Notes under the pieces: model-generated
The model's input: only the letters and a program-made list of their open reading frames with translations
The model's database searches: none
What the model was told of the DNA's origin: nothing
Program-made: the position numbers and the translations under genes
Assembly: GCA_023436305.1 (NCBI GenBank)
Contig: JAEZJQ010000142.1
Coordinates: 1-64,000, forward strand
DNA from: Bacillota bacterium
GTDB taxonomy: Bacteria > Bacillota > UBA4882 > UBA8346
DNA: 64,000 nucleotides
Direction of reading: 5' to 3'
Part shown: positions 53,760 through 64,000 of the stretch, piece by piece
How the letters are laid out: each line of letters starts with the position of its first letter
How positions within the stretch are numbered: the stretch's first letter is position 1

Positions 53760-56177
53760 ATGGGGTCATTAACGGGCTCATCAACCCAGTGGCAAACACT
53801 TCCGGAGACGGTGGTGCGGAAAACTATCGGCATATTAATCGACTGGATTGATAATCAATACCAGTTTGATTTATTATATGGAATGGCTGAAATTGCGGAA
53901 GATAAAGACATCAATCTGTTGTTCTTTGAAGGCGGCGTGCTCAACGATAAAAACGAAGCCCTCAATAAAGTATACACTATGGCCGGACAAAACAATGTAG
54001 ATGGTTTGATTATTCTTTCCGCATCCATCGGACGATATATAAGCCGGGACTTTCTCATTCAATTCTGTAAACAATACCAGCCTTTACCCACAGTGATAGT
54101 AGGCCTTCAAATTCCAGGCCTGCCCTCTCTTTTGGTGGATAACACCGGAATCCGCGAACTCATTCGGCATTTAATACTAGTCCATGGCTTTCGGCGTTTT
54201 GCATTTATAAAAGGGGCCGAATCCAGTCAAGATACTACTCAAAGGTTCGAAGTATTCCAGAAAACACTGGCCGAATACAGCATTCCGATGGAGCCGGACC
54301 GGGTCGTTCAAGGTGATTATACTTATATTTCCGGCATGGAAGCGATTCGCGAGTTGATCGACGCGCGCAAAGCCTGTTTTGATGTAGTTGTGGCTTGTAA
54401 TGATGATATGGCCCTGGGCGCATTGGATGAATTAGCGGCGCGAGGGGTAAAGGTACCCGGGGAAGTGGCAGTGGTTGGTTTTGATAATCTTGATTCCGGC
54501 AAGTATTCCGCCCCTCCTTTGACAACTGTCGGCTATTCCCTGTACGAACTGGGCCAACGGGCAGTGGAAATACTGTTGGATTTATTGGATCACAAAGAAG
54601 TTCCATTGTTTGAAGTCATCCCCACCAAAACATTGATTCGCGAATCATGTGGTTGCCAATCCCCGTACATGGAAAATACGCTGTTCCGCAAACCAAACGG
54701 ACTGATTCCCTGCCCACGCACGGGCTTTGACGAGACCCCGTTGTCATCGTTAATGGCCAACCAAGAAATGATCATCACGAAAATTTGTACCGAAATTGAA
54801 TGCTTTTTTTCGGACATTCGCCGCATTAATATCGCCAAAATTATTACTCAGTTATGGAATGCGCTTTATTACGAACTCGATGAAAAAAAAACCGGCGTAT
54901 TCCAAGAAGCGTGGAATGAGATATTAGACTTTGGACTACGGGCAAATAAGGATATTTTCGTTTGGCAAACAATAATCTCTTTGTTTCGTAAGCATTTGTT
55001 ACCTCATTTTTCAAATCGCCGGATATTAAACGCCACGGAAGATATATTCCATCAGGCGCGAATCCTGGTTGACGCCAAAGCCCTGGAACTGGAGATGCAC
55101 GAGCACCAAACAACCATTCTAATCAAAAATTCACTAAGCAGCTTAACGGAAAAACTGTTGTTTGCCTTGGATGAAAACAAATCAATGAACGCTTTGGCCA
55201 ATACCCTATCCGGCTTAGGAATACGAAGTTGTTATTTAGTGCTCTTTGAGGGAAAAAAGCAACAAAATTCCCGGCTTGTTTTAGGTTTTAACGAACACGG
55301 GCGTAAGGATGAAGCCGGCAGCATCATATTTCCTTCCCATATATTCTTACCGAATCGAATTTTGCCTCATGACCGGCGTTTTACCATGTTAGTGGGCGCT
55401 CTGAATTTTTCCAAACCCCAATTGGGGTTCATCGTCTTTGAGATAGGCCCGCGTGAAACAAAGATTTATCTTGAATTGCGCCGGATTATCTCAAGTACCA
55501 TGCAAGTTAACCTCTTTTTAAAAAAAATTCGGGAACAAGCCGAACGCCTTCGTGTCCAGAAAGAAAATTTAGTGAATAATTTAGCGGAGTCCCGGAGAGT
55601 AATGAGCGGTTTTATTCACGCCATTGCCTTGACGGTTGAAATTAAGGATCCTTATACCGCGGGTCATCAGCAGCGTGTTGCCGATCTGGCCTCCGCCATT
55701 GCGGTTGAAATGAAACTTTCCCCGGATCGGGTTGAAGGGATTCGAATGACCGCAATTATCCACGATCTGGGCAAAATATATGTGCCTGCGGAGATTCTTA
55801 ATAAACCCTGCCAGTTAAATGAGTTGGAGTTCAGTTTTATTAAACTTCATTCGGAAGTCGGGTATAATATATTAAAAGATATTGATTTCCCATGGCCCAT
55901 TGCCGAAATTATCTTGCAACATCACGAGAAAATGAATGGCTCTGGTTATCCATCCGGCTTAAAAGGCCCGGAAATTAATCTGGAAGCTAGAATATTAGCC
56001 GTTGCCGATACCGTGGAAGCGATGATGTCACACCGTCCGTACCGGGCCGCGCTTGGCTTGGACAAAGCATTGGAGGAGATCGAATCCAAACAAGGCCTCT
56101 TCTATGACACCAAAGTGGTTGGCGAGTGTGTCAAACTGTTTCGCGATAAAGGATTCAAATTTAAAGCTAAGGAGTGA
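53760..56177 (+). CDS. LacI-type sensor / HD-GYP phosphodiesterase (copy 3)
   Basis: 805 residues. Layout as in copies 1 and 2 (TIGILIDWIDNQYQ ... VVACNDDMALGALDELAARGVKVPGE ... HDLGKIYVPAEILNKP ... LQHHEKMNGSGYPSGLKG). One variation is EIKDPYTAGHQQRV where copies 1 and 2 have ETRDPYTAGHQRRV and ESRDPYTAGHQHRV. Conservation is highest in the HD-GYP third and lower in the ligand half, suggesting duplication followed by ligand divergence. An acetyltransferase gene follows after six bases. Confidence 0.85.
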   Translation: MGSLTGSSTQWQTLPETVVRKTIGILIDWIDNQYQFDLLYGMAEIAEDKDINLLFFEGGVLNDKNEALNKVYTMAGQNNVDGLIILSASIGRYISRDFLIQFCKQYQPLPTVIVGLQIPGLPSLLVDNTGIRELIRHLILVHGFRRFAFIKGAESSQDTTQRFEVFQKTLAEYSIPMEPDRVVQGDYTYISGMEAIRELIDARKACFDVVVACNDDMALGALDELAARGVKVPGEVAVVGFDNLDSGKYSAPPLTTVGYSLYELGQRAVEILLDLLDHKEVPLFEVIPTKTLIRESCGCQSPYMENTLFRKPNGLIPCPRTGFDETPLSSLMANQEMIITKICTEIECFFSDIRRINIAKIITQLWNALYYELDEKKTGVFQEAWNEILDFGLRANKDIFVWQTIISLFRKHLLPHFSNRRILNATEDIFHQARILVDAKALELEMHEHQTTILIKNSLSSLTEKLLFALDENKSMNALANTLSGLGIRSCYLVLFEGKKQQNSRLVLGFNEHGRKDEAGSIIFPSHIFLPNRILPHDRRFTMLVGALNFSKPQLGFIVFEIGPRETKIYLELRRIISSTMQVNLFLKKIREQAERLRVQKENLVNNLAESRRVMSGFIHAIALTVEIKDPYTAGHQQRVADLASAIAVEMKLSPDRVEGIRMTAIIHDLGKIYVPAEILNKPCQLNELEFSFIKLHSEVGYNILKDIDFPWPIAEIILQHHEKMNGSGYPSGLKGPEINLEARILAVADTVEAMMSHRPYRAALGLDKALEEIESKQGLFYDTKVVGECVKLFRDKGFKFKAKE

Positions 56178-56183
56178 TTTTTA

Positions 56184-56750
56184 TTGAATCAAACAGTTTT
56201 TAATTCGTTTCCCGCCATCGAAACGAATCTTTTGATGTTACGAAAGATTGAACCGAAAGACGCCAAGGACTTGTTTGAATTCCTCTCCGATAACAGCGTA
56301 AATCAGTTTATGACGAACAATTCCTGCGAAAATATCGTTCAGGTTCAACGGTTAATCAATGGAATGCAACAGTGTTTTGAAAGCAAACAAAAAATTCGCT
56401 GGGGTATTACCCAAAAAACGGGCAATCGAATTATCGGCCATTGCGGGTATGAAGCTTTCAACGAGTCCAATTTAACAGGTGAAATCAGTTATTGCCTAGC
56501 CAAGGAATATTGGGGACAAGGCATTATGACTGAAGCTATCAGGGCCATAACTCACTTCGGATTTGAAAAACTTGGACTAAACCGGATTGAAGCCAAGTTG
56601 ATGCTTGAAAATACCGGTTCCATTAAAGCATTGGAAAAAGCCGGTTTTCGGAAAGAAGGTTTGATTCGGGAAGGTTTATTAAAAAACGACCTCTTTTATG
56701 ATCTCTACCTATACTCCATCCTTAAAAAAGACGATTACAGAGAAGGGTGA
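56184..56750 (+). CDS. RimJ/RimL-type GNAT acetyltransferase
   Basis: 188 residues with a TTG start behind AAGGAG. The GNAT core is complete: LRKIEPKDAKDLFEFLSDNSV, GHCGYEAF, GEISYCLAKEYWGQGIMTEAIRAIT (acetyl-CoA loop Q/R-x-x-G-x-A type) and GLNRIEAKLMLENTGSIKALEKAGFRKEG. This is the family of ribosomal-protein and small-molecule N-acetyltransferases. It is the end of the HD-GYP operon; the function there is not evident. Confidence 0.8.
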   Translation: MNQTVFNSFPAIETNLLMLRKIEPKDAKDLFEFLSDNSVNQFMTNNSCENIVQVQRLINGMQQCFESKQKIRWGITQKTGNRIIGHCGYEAFNESNLTGEISYCLAKEYWGQGIMTEAIRAITHFGFEKLGLNRIEAKLMLENTGSIKALEKAGFRKEGLIREGLLKNDLFYDLYLYSILKKDDYREG

Positions 56751-56805
56751 CTACCCGGCCGGCAATTTACCGGACTTGAAACCAACTGCCCGTCCATGAA
56801 TATAA

Positions 56806-56861
56806 AGAGTGAAGTAAAACCATTTGGTTTTTCAATCATTTCTTTTTTCTTACTTCACTCT
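56806..56861. terminator. Bidirectional terminator
   Basis: A perfect 12-bp inverted repeat, AGAGTGAAGTAA (56806-56817) and its complement (56850-56861), encloses a small AAACC/GGTTT hairpin with a T run. It lies between the convergent acetyltransferase and ABC ATPase genes. Confidence 0.6.
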
Positions 56862-56908
56862 CCCTACACACTATCCAATTTCAAACTTGGCCCTTCACGC
56901 TTCAAGCT

Positions 56909-57697
56909 TCATAAATCAACCAATTGCTGCAAATCGGCCAATTCACGGGTAATTATATTTCCGGCCCGCAATTCCTCCCGGATGACCCCGATTTTTCGAT
57001 CAATGGCCTCCAGATTCCGGGCAGCATAAATTTCCAACTCGTTTCGGGCAATCACTTTTTTGACGCCGCCATTTTCCATGATCAGCCGTTTTTTGGTATG
57101 CAGGGCAATCACCGGATCATGGGTTACAAAGACGATGATTTTACCGGTTCCCTGAATGATGTCCATCACTTCCCGCTTAAAAATACCGGCATTTTCGATT
57201 TCATCCAGGAGCACAATCGGCGCCGAACCAATTAAAATAGCGTCCGCAATCAATAACGCCCTGGTCTGGCCGCCGGAAAGGGTAGTTACTTTGTTTTCCT
57301 TATAAATCTTTTCCCCGGTAAAAATATTGGCTAGATTGATGGTATCGGTAATGATTTGCCGTTCAGTGATGCTTCGGGCTCGGGCGTGAATTTGTAAAAA
57401 TTCTTCGGTGGCGAGGTCCGCGAAACATTTGGTATTTTGGGTGATCATGGCGATGGGTTTCAGCGCCGGATTATATCGAACCGCATCATCGGGGACATTT
57501 CCGTTAATCAAGATTCGCCGTTTGGTTGCGGTATCTTTTTGGGCTAAAAGTTCGATATCGGTAATGAAAGCGGTTTTGCCGCTGCCGGTGGGTCCAACAA
57601 TGGAGATGGTTTCTCCCGCGTGTAAGGTAAATTCTTCGTAGCTTTCTCGAATCCCGGCCTTGTCAATGCCCGCCAGGATCGTTAATTCTTTGAGCAT
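56909..57697 (-). CDS. Stand-alone ABC ATPase
   Basis: 262 residues from the ATG at 57697 (a GTG at 57709 is too close to the AGGTG). Walker A is VGPTGSGKT, the signature is TTLSGGQ, Walker B is IVLLDE and the switch His is VFVTHD. The C-terminal 60 residues are an extra helix-rich part (ELEIYAARNLEAIDRKIGVIREELRAGN). No permease or binding protein is adjacent, so the partner is unknown; such isolated ATPases often work with energy-coupling or metal-cofactor systems. Confidence 0.75.
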   Translation of the reverse strand: MLKELTILAGIDKAGIRESYEEFTLHAGETISIVGPTGSGKTAFITDIELLAQKDTATKRRILINGNVPDDAVRYNPALKPIAMITQNTKCFADLATEEFLQIHARARSITERQIITDTINLANIFTGEKIYKENKVTTLSGGQTRALLIADAILIGSAPIVLLDEIENAGIFKREVMDIIQGTGKIIVFVTHDPVIALHTKKRLIMENGGVKKVIARNELEIYAARNLEAIDRKIGVIREELRAGNIITRELADLQQLVDL

Positions 57698-57858
57698 TGC
57701 TTTCAACACCTGCCTTAGTTATTCCAAAATCTTGTTTAATGTATGCTAACGCCCGATTCCATGACACTTGAACCGGGCTGTTTTATGAAATCGGGCGAAA
57801 AGTCCCAAAGGCTGTGAAAAAAAATTCTTTGAAAGCGCCGGAAAGAACGACAATACCC

Positions 57859-57887
57859 TTGACATCCCTCTCCTAACATAGTATAAT
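57859..57887 (+). promoter_or_regulatory. Promoter of SAM-riboswitch transcript
   Basis: TTGACA (57859-57864), 17 bp, TATAAT (57882-57887): exact sigma-A consensus, 37 bp upstream of the aptamer. Confidence 0.9.
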
Positions 57888-57923
57888 CCTCCTAAACTAA
57901 TTGGTTTTCTAAAAAATTAAGTC

Positions 57924-59405
<1,482 letters not shown>

Positions 59406-59447
59406 AAGTTTCAATAAAAAATATCCGAATTTTTTAGCGCTCATCGC

Positions 59448-59480
59448 AACCCCATTTTCGTTATGGGGTTTTATTTTTTA
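59448..59480 (+). terminator. Terminator after metY
   Basis: AACCCCAT (59448-59455) pairs with ATGGGGTT (59463-59470), followed by a T-rich run. It lies against the convergent aldo/keto reductase gene. Confidence 0.8.
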
Positions 59481-60518
59481 AAAAAATTAATCCCCTTGGT
59501 CACACTTTGAACGAACCAGACCAGTTGCTTCATGGCAGGGTACTGCAGATCCCTTGCGACAACCTTAAGATGCTTGCGGATAGGTAAATGCTGCGGGCAA
59601 ACCCTTTCACACTTTCCACATCCTCTGCAAAGTGAGGCATAAGAAGACACACCACCAACCAGACCGCTGGTAATCAGAAAATATTGCATTTTTGTCCGGT
59701 TAGTCTTTGGATACGCTTCCCCCGCGATTCGGGTATTTTCAATGATATGTGTTGCTTCATTCATACCCGACAACAACGCCGTAACCTCCGGATGGTCCCA
59801 TACCCAGCGGAAGGCCCATTCGGCAGGCGTCCTTTTAATTTCCGCACCGTCCCAGATTTCTTCAACCTCAGCCGGTATCCTGCCCACCAGTTTACCACCC
59901 CTGAGAGGCTCCATTACAACAACGCCCATTCCTTTTGAAGCTGCATACCTTAGGCCCTTCCGTACCTGCCTGGTAATTCTCGTCGAGATAGTTGTACTGG
60001 TTCTGGCACATGTCCCAGTTATAGTCATCCACAATAAGCTTAAAATCATCCCGGTCACCATGATATGAAAAGCCAGTATGGATGATCTTGCCGTCCCTTT
60101 TTGCTTTTTGAAGAAAATCCAGTATTCCAAGGCTTTTCAGTTTTTCCCATGAAGCAAAATCTGTCAGCATATGCAGAAGGTAATAATCAATCCAGTCTGT
60201 CTCAAGCCTTTTCAATTGATTTTGAAGAACTTCATCCATACCCTTCTGAGAATGAATCATATAAATTGGGAGCTTGGTCGCAATCCGTACTTTGTCCCGC
60301 AAACCCTGCGAAAGAACCTTTCCCAGAAAGCTCTCACTCTTTCCGCCATGATAAACATAAGCAGTGTCAAAGTAATTAACTCCACTGTCGATAGCCTGCC
60401 GCAACTGACTTTCGGTCAGCTTCTCGTCGATTCTTCCATTTAGCTCACGGAACCTCATGCAGCCAAAGCCCAAAATTGAAACCTTATCTCCGGTTTTACC
60501 CATTTCTCGGTATTGCAT
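59471..60518 (-). pseudogene. Aldo/keto reductase with ferredoxin-type tail, frameshifted
   Basis: The N-terminal part (from ATG 60518: MQYREMGKTGDKVSILGFGCMRF, GVNYFDTAYVYHGGKSE, the catalytic Tyr in AYVYHGG) runs to about 59965. The continuation is in another frame: KGLRYAASKGMGVVVMEPLRGGKL and so on to a C-terminal 4Fe-4S motif (CRGCGKCERVC). The switch is at about 59957-59966, where one extra base converts the expected T-K-G-L-R into T-E-G-P-K. Either a real pseudogene, a sequencing error or a frameshift signal; the site is a poor slippery site. Confidence 0.75.
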
Positions 60519-60885
60519 ATTTTACGCTCCAGTTTATTCATCTAAAATTTGTTATCTAAAAGATCCACAAAATCATTACTGCAAACGGTATCAATAGATA
60601 CAACGATTTAATGAACAATCCATTCTTGTTGCACTTCAATGAAGCAACCATCAGGATGGAAAAAACCACAAAAAACAAAAATAGTAGATAGTACAGATCA
60701 AACTTGAGTTTTGTTTGAATCAAAGAAATTGTTCGGGATATATTCGTAGGCAGGGATTTCTAATTCCAACCGAGAATACTTTATTAATTGAGAAAAGCAG
60801 CAATAGATAACCAAATCTAAAATCGGGTGGATGGCTACACTCCTCACGGGGAATCGATAAATATCAAACAGAAAGGAGTCACATC
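60519..60885. other. Intergenic, nothing supported
   Basis: AT-rich spacer without a gene or clear repeat. It ends with AAAGGAG, which serves the small gene at 60886. Confidence 0.5.
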
Positions 60886-60969
60886 ATGGGTGACAAAGGC
60901 GGAAAAAAGGATAAAGAAAAAAGTCAGAAACAGAAGTTAATCAAAGATGCGCAAAAAAAGAAGAATAAG
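60886..60969 (+). CDS. Small Lys-rich protein, 27 residues
   Basis: A start MGDKGGKKDKEKSQKQK with AAAGGAG eight bases upstream, ending KKEE. I recognise the MGDKGGKKDKEK start as a recurrent tiny basic protein of unknown function in bacteria. Other family members are usually a few residues longer, with a Lys/Asp-rich tail. It is the only coding sign in an otherwise structured region; a candidate RNA and terminator follow. Confidence 0.6.
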
Positions 60970-60984
60970 TAACCGAAGAGCACT

Positions 60985-61243
60985 CTGTAAGGAGGATCCT
61001 TACTCCTTGGCCGGAGTTCGGAGTTCTTGACTTGAATTAGGCCACGCGACATCGTATCGGCGGCCTTCTGGGTTATTAATCGGGCCGATGGCTCGGCTCG
61101 TAAGTGAACGCCAACCGGAGGCTTAAGCCATCCGGCTATAAGATGGAAGGGCGTTTGCCCTGGATTACTGCACACGAGGCGTGGGATGAAATATTCAGCG
61201 GAAGAAAGGCAAATTAAAAGACCCAAATGGGTCTTTTTTTTTT
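60985..61243 (+). ncRNA. Candidate structured RNA ending in a terminator
   Basis: About 250 bases, GC-richer than the flanks, with nested hairpins: CCGGA-GGCTTAAGCC-ATCCGG (about 61114-61134), GGGCG/CGCCC-like and GGGCGTTTGCCC (61149-61160), and several local stems. It ends at a strong plus-strand terminator (GACCC-AAAT-GGGTC, T run, 61220-61243). No frame is supported. I cannot assign a known class; 5' boundary is a guess. Confidence 0.4.
61216..61243 (+). terminator. Strong intrinsic terminator
   Basis: GACCC (61220-61224), AAAT, GGGTC (61229-61233), then ten T. It faces right, so a plus-strand transcript (small Lys-rich gene and/or structured RNA) ends here. Confidence 0.85.
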
Positions 61244-61348
61244 AACTCGGAACTTTAATAAAACTTTCAAGTCTTACCAATTCACTGTTTTTATATTTTC
61301 AATCCTGCGAAAATGTTCATCTTTCGTAACCATTATCAAGTCATGCTG

Positions 61349-62728
61349 TTACTTAACCTCAGGAAATTTCGGAAGCTTATCAAAGCCCTTCTGCAGATCC
61401 TCGTCACTAGGAATGTAATCGGTCATTTTTCCACTTAAATAAGCATCATATGCGGTCATATCAAAGTAGCCGGTTCCGGTAAGACCGAACAGAATAGTCT
61501 TTACTTCACCGGTTTCCTTGCATTTTAAGGCTTCATCGATAGCGGTCCGGATGGCATGAGCCGATTCCGGAGCCGGAAGGATGGTCTCGTGTTTGGCAAA
61601 GAAAGTTGCCGCCTCAAACACCTTGGTCTGTTCTACTGCCACCGCTTCCATATAACCATCATGGTAAAGTTTAGACAGAATTGGCGACATTCCGTGATAT
61701 CGTAAACCTCCTGCGTGGTTAGGTGAAGGCATAAATTCACATCCCAGAGTGTACATTTTGGATAAGGGGGTTACCTTACCGGTGTCACAAAAATCATAGG
61801 CATAACGGCCCCGTGTGAAAGTGGGACAGGAGGCGGGTTCTACGCCGATAATTCTTGGTGAAGCTTTGCCCAGCAATTTATCCTGGATAAAGGGGGCAAT
61901 TAAACCGCCTAAATTGGAACCCCCGCCAGCACAGCCAATAACGATATCAGGATATTCGTCCAGCATTTCCATGGCCTGTTTGGCTTCTAAGCCGATAATG
62001 GATTGATGTAATAAAACCTGATTCAGTACGGACCCGAGGACATAGCGGCACCCTTCGGTGGATACGGCTTTTTCTACTGCTTCGGAGATAGCACAGCCAA
62101 GACTACCACCGGTTTCAGGATTATTGGCGAGGATGGCGCGCCCGGCGTTAGTGGTTGTACTGGGGCTGGGAATAATATCTGCGCCAAAGGTTTGAATTAC
62201 CGATCTCCGGAAAGGCTTTTGCTCATAAGAACATTTTACCATATACACGGTTAAGGGTATCTTAAAAAAGACACATGCTTCCGCTAAGGCTGTGCCCCAT
62301 TGGCCTGCGCCGGTCTCCGTAGTCAGGCTGGTCAGCCCCTGCTCCTTCGCATAATATGCCTGTGCAGCTGCTGAGTTTAGCTTATGGCTGCCAGAGGTGT
62401 TGTTACCTTCAAATTTATAATATATTTTTGCCGGTGTGTCTAAAGCTTTCTCAAGGTTGTAGGCGCGAATCAAGGGTGAGGGACGAAACATTTTATAAAA
62501 TTCCAATACCTCATCGGGGATATCAAAATATCTGGTAGTTCCATCCACTTCCTGCTTGGCAAGCGCCTCACAAAAAACCGGATATAAATCTGCTGCTGTC
62601 ACAGGCTGCATGGTCGCCGGGTTCAGCATCGGGTCGGGCTGCTCCTTCATATCCGAACGGATATTGTACCATTGTTTTGGCATTTGCTCCTCGGTAAGAT
62701 ATACTCTGTACGGGACTCTCTTTGACAT
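61349..62728 (-). CDS. trpB2: TrpB2-type PLP-dependent tryptophan synthase beta-like
   Basis: 459 residues from the ATG at 62728, seven bases after GGAG (an ATG at 62734 is too close). PLP lysine in EGNNTSGSHKLNSAAAQAY (about residue 116), ETGAGQWGTALA and the Gly-rich phosphate loop GCAGGGSNLGGL. Long N-terminus (about 60 residues before the PLP domain) is typical of TrpB2, found beside or instead of TrpB1. No trpA is near. It may make Trp from serine and indole or have another beta-replacement role. Confidence 0.85.
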   Translation of the reverse strand: MSKRVPYRVYLTEEQMPKQWYNIRSDMKEQPDPMLNPATMQPVTAADLYPVFCEALAKQEVDGTTRYFDIPDEVLEFYKMFRPSPLIRAYNLEKALDTPAKIYYKFEGNNTSGSHKLNSAAAQAYYAKEQGLTSLTTETGAGQWGTALAEACVFFKIPLTVYMVKCSYEQKPFRRSVIQTFGADIIPSPSTTTNAGRAILANNPETGGSLGCAISEAVEKAVSTEGCRYVLGSVLNQVLLHQSIIGLEAKQAMEMLDEYPDIVIGCAGGGSNLGGLIAPFIQDKLLGKASPRIIGVEPASCPTFTRGRYAYDFCDTGKVTPLSKMYTLGCEFMPSPNHAGGLRYHGMSPILSKLYHDGYMEAVAVEQTKVFEAATFFAKHETILPAPESAHAIRTAIDEALKCKETGEVKTILFGLTGTGYFDMTAYDAYLSGKMTDYIPSDEDLQKGFDKLPKFPEVK

Positions 62729-63218
62729 AATCATTCTCCTCTCTACTCCACTTAGTATCTGAAAAGAAACATCTTAAATTTAATTATTCGATTAAAAAAG
62801 TAGATTACCTTCGAATATATAAAACTTTTAAATCATATGACTGAATACTTCAAAGCTGAACTGCTTAGCATGACGGGGCCTCCCATATTAAAACTATACT
62901 GCGCCGATTTCTTTTAAATTATTGTAGTATCAAGCTCTTCAGACATTGAAAGTAATTGGATGTCGCCGGGCTTATGAGTTTTTCTTATTATTTCTAAAAC
63001 ACTTCTGCAATCATCTTACTTAGTTCTATTCATAAATATAGAATAAAAGTGTCCATAAATCTCAAACTTAGTTTTGTTTAGTCCTCTTTCAGAAGAGGTT
63101 TGGGATTACCAGCCCCTTGGATTGAGAATTTAGGCCAAAAAACATTGTGGTTCGTTCACCATGAATTACTTTTTCAGCAAGCCCGAATTACAGCTAAAAT
63201 AACCAATCTGTCGCAATA
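62729..63218. other. Intergenic, no gene supported
   Basis: About 490 AT-rich bases. A short frame at 63100-63312 overlaps the antisense of the next gene and has no ribosome site. No repeat or RNA is evident. Confidence 0.4.
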
Positions 63219-64000
63219 CTACTCAGTCAAACTTAGAACCTCCGCTGCCGCCCGCTTTACTCCGCCACTTTCAATAAATGATTCCCGGATCTTGGAGATG
63301 CTATCAAGGTAGCTTCTATCGTTCAATACTTTTAAAACAGTTTCCCGAATCATCCTTGCATTAAAATGGTTACGGTTCAATACAATTCCCGCGCCCAGGT
63401 CTTGAACTCTTTTGGCCACCAATCTCTGTTCGCTAATTTGCGGAACCATGATTAAAGGTGTGTTCATGCTTAATCCTTCGTTAGTGCTATTCATTCCGCC
63501 ATGCGTTATAAATAAGGCCGCCTTTTGGAGAACTTTGACTTGGTCCACGAATTCATGGACCTCAAAGTTTTTCGGAACCGTATCGTCAAAAGAAGCGCTT
63601 AGTCCTTTTCCTAAAGACAGAATGACTTTATACGGCAGATCTCCCAACGCCTCAAAACACATTTGAAAAAATTCCGGATCGTTATTGTAAATCGTTCCTA
63701 AAGATATATATATAAGGTCTTGTTTTTCCAGCGGCTTGTCAATCTGAAACATAGGCCCAACAAACTTAAACTCTGGGCCGAAACTTTCACCGCAAGGTTG
63801 AAAATAGCTCGAAGTATAAACTAAGTTTACCTTCTCCCGGTTCACGATATAGTCAAAAGCACTTCCTTCTTTAACTCTGTATTTTAAAAAATATGAGTTT
63901 AGCCTGTGGTTGATTTTCGGCAGATACTTTATATGTCTACAAGAGGTAACCATTGTCTCTAACGCGAACCCCGGCGTCGACCATAATACTTTTGAATTAA
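63219..64000 (-). CDS. MGT-type glycosyltransferase (5' end outside window)
   Basis: The frame is open to the window edge, so only the C-terminal 260 residues are present. KVLQKAALFITHGGMNSTNEGLSMNTPLIMVPQISEQRLVAKRVQDLGAGIVL is the nucleotide-sugar site of the macrolide/UDP-glucosyltransferase (MGT/GT1) family (HGGMNS, then E). The PLEKQDLIYISLGTIYNN start of the C-terminal Rossmann domain is also present. Substrate unknown. Confidence 0.8.
   Translation of the reverse strand, partial: NSKVLWSTPGFALETMVTSCRHIKYLPKINHRLNSYFLKYRVKEGSAFDYIVNREKVNLVYTSSYFQPCGESFGPEFKFVGPMFQIDKPLEKQDLIYISLGTIYNNDPEFFQMCFEALGDLPYKVILSLGKGLSASFDDTVPKNFEVHEFVDQVKVLQKAALFITHGGMNSTNEGLSMNTPLIMVPQISEQRLVAKRVQDLGAGIVLNRNHFNARMIRETVLKVLNDRSYLDSISKIRESFIESGGVKRAAAEVLSLTE

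Noticed and set aside
63100..63312. Plus-strand 70-codon frame
   Set aside because: Half of it is antisense to the glycosyltransferase; no ribosome site.

Overview
The window looks like a Gram-positive (Bacillota-type) chromosome carrying a large integrated phage-like element. The evidence is strong GGAGG-type ribosome sites, TTG starts, a SAM-I riboswitch, a TrpB2-type synthase and Firmicutes-type phage genes. I cannot name a species. About 0-48.4 kb is the mobile element and 48.4-64 kb is ordinary chromosome.

Layout. (1) 0-4.5 kb: an AT-rich nuclease-helicase gene, a Cys-rich small protein, a CAU tRNA, a 59-residue protein and a DUF932 gene, all on the minus strand. (2) 4.5-19 kb: phage late genes on the plus strand, starting with a candidate RNA switch. 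Order: amidase, 3-TM holin, small and large terminase, portal, a tail-hub-like protein, an HExxH protein, scaffold, P22-type coat, connector, a second hub-like fragment, a 2-kb repeat-filled non-coding stretch, an XhlA-like protein and a tail fibre. No tape-measure gene is visible. (3) 19.2-38 kb: an AT-rich cargo block, mostly single minus-strand genes. It holds three proteins with HEPN-type RNxxxH motifs, two PD-(D/E)XK-like proteins, two DUF2971, HNH, DUF4238, a PIN-like protein, a RadC/JAB protein, AbiEi/AbiEii, DUF433, a broken HicB, a Dam-type methylase and a ParB-like protein. This resembles a defence island. (4) 38-46.4 kb: a tightly overlapping minus-strand replication operon (VRR-NUC, primase-polymerase/DUF927, SNF2 helicase and small proteins). 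(5) 46.15-48.5 kb: divergent repressors and a large serine recombinase that reads straight into a tRNA-Ala(GGC) gene, the probable right attachment site. (6) 48.8-64 kb: three tandem LacI-type-sensor/HD-GYP paralogues, an acetyltransferase, an ABC ATPase, a riboswitch-controlled O-acetylhomoserine sulfhydrylase, a frameshifted aldo/keto reductase, a small basic protein, a candidate structured RNA, TrpB2 and a glycosyltransferase cut by the window edge.

Regulation. An inverted repeat built on TGCA-N4-TGCA occurs between the divergent repressors at 46.4 kb, inside the early operon, and again at 4.09, 4.38 and 4.51 kb (a variant at 2.6 kb). In several cases it overlaps a good -35 box. This ties the two ends of the element into one regulon and places the left boundary beyond 2.6 kb, probably outside the window.

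Most unusual observation. Two plus-strand genes whose proteins carry HEPN-type RNxxxH motifs (19198-20028 and 20251-21069) flank a tRNA-like gene at 20009-20115. It has a normal acceptor, D and T arms and an encoded CCA, but a 33-nt palindromic insert at the 37/38 position of a CCA (Trp-type) anticodon loop. This is where archaeal and eukaryotic tRNA introns sit. The tRNA overlaps the 3' end of the first gene. A HEPN ribonuclease acting on an intron-bearing, decoy or sensor tRNA is my leading candidate for a new system, but it is inference.
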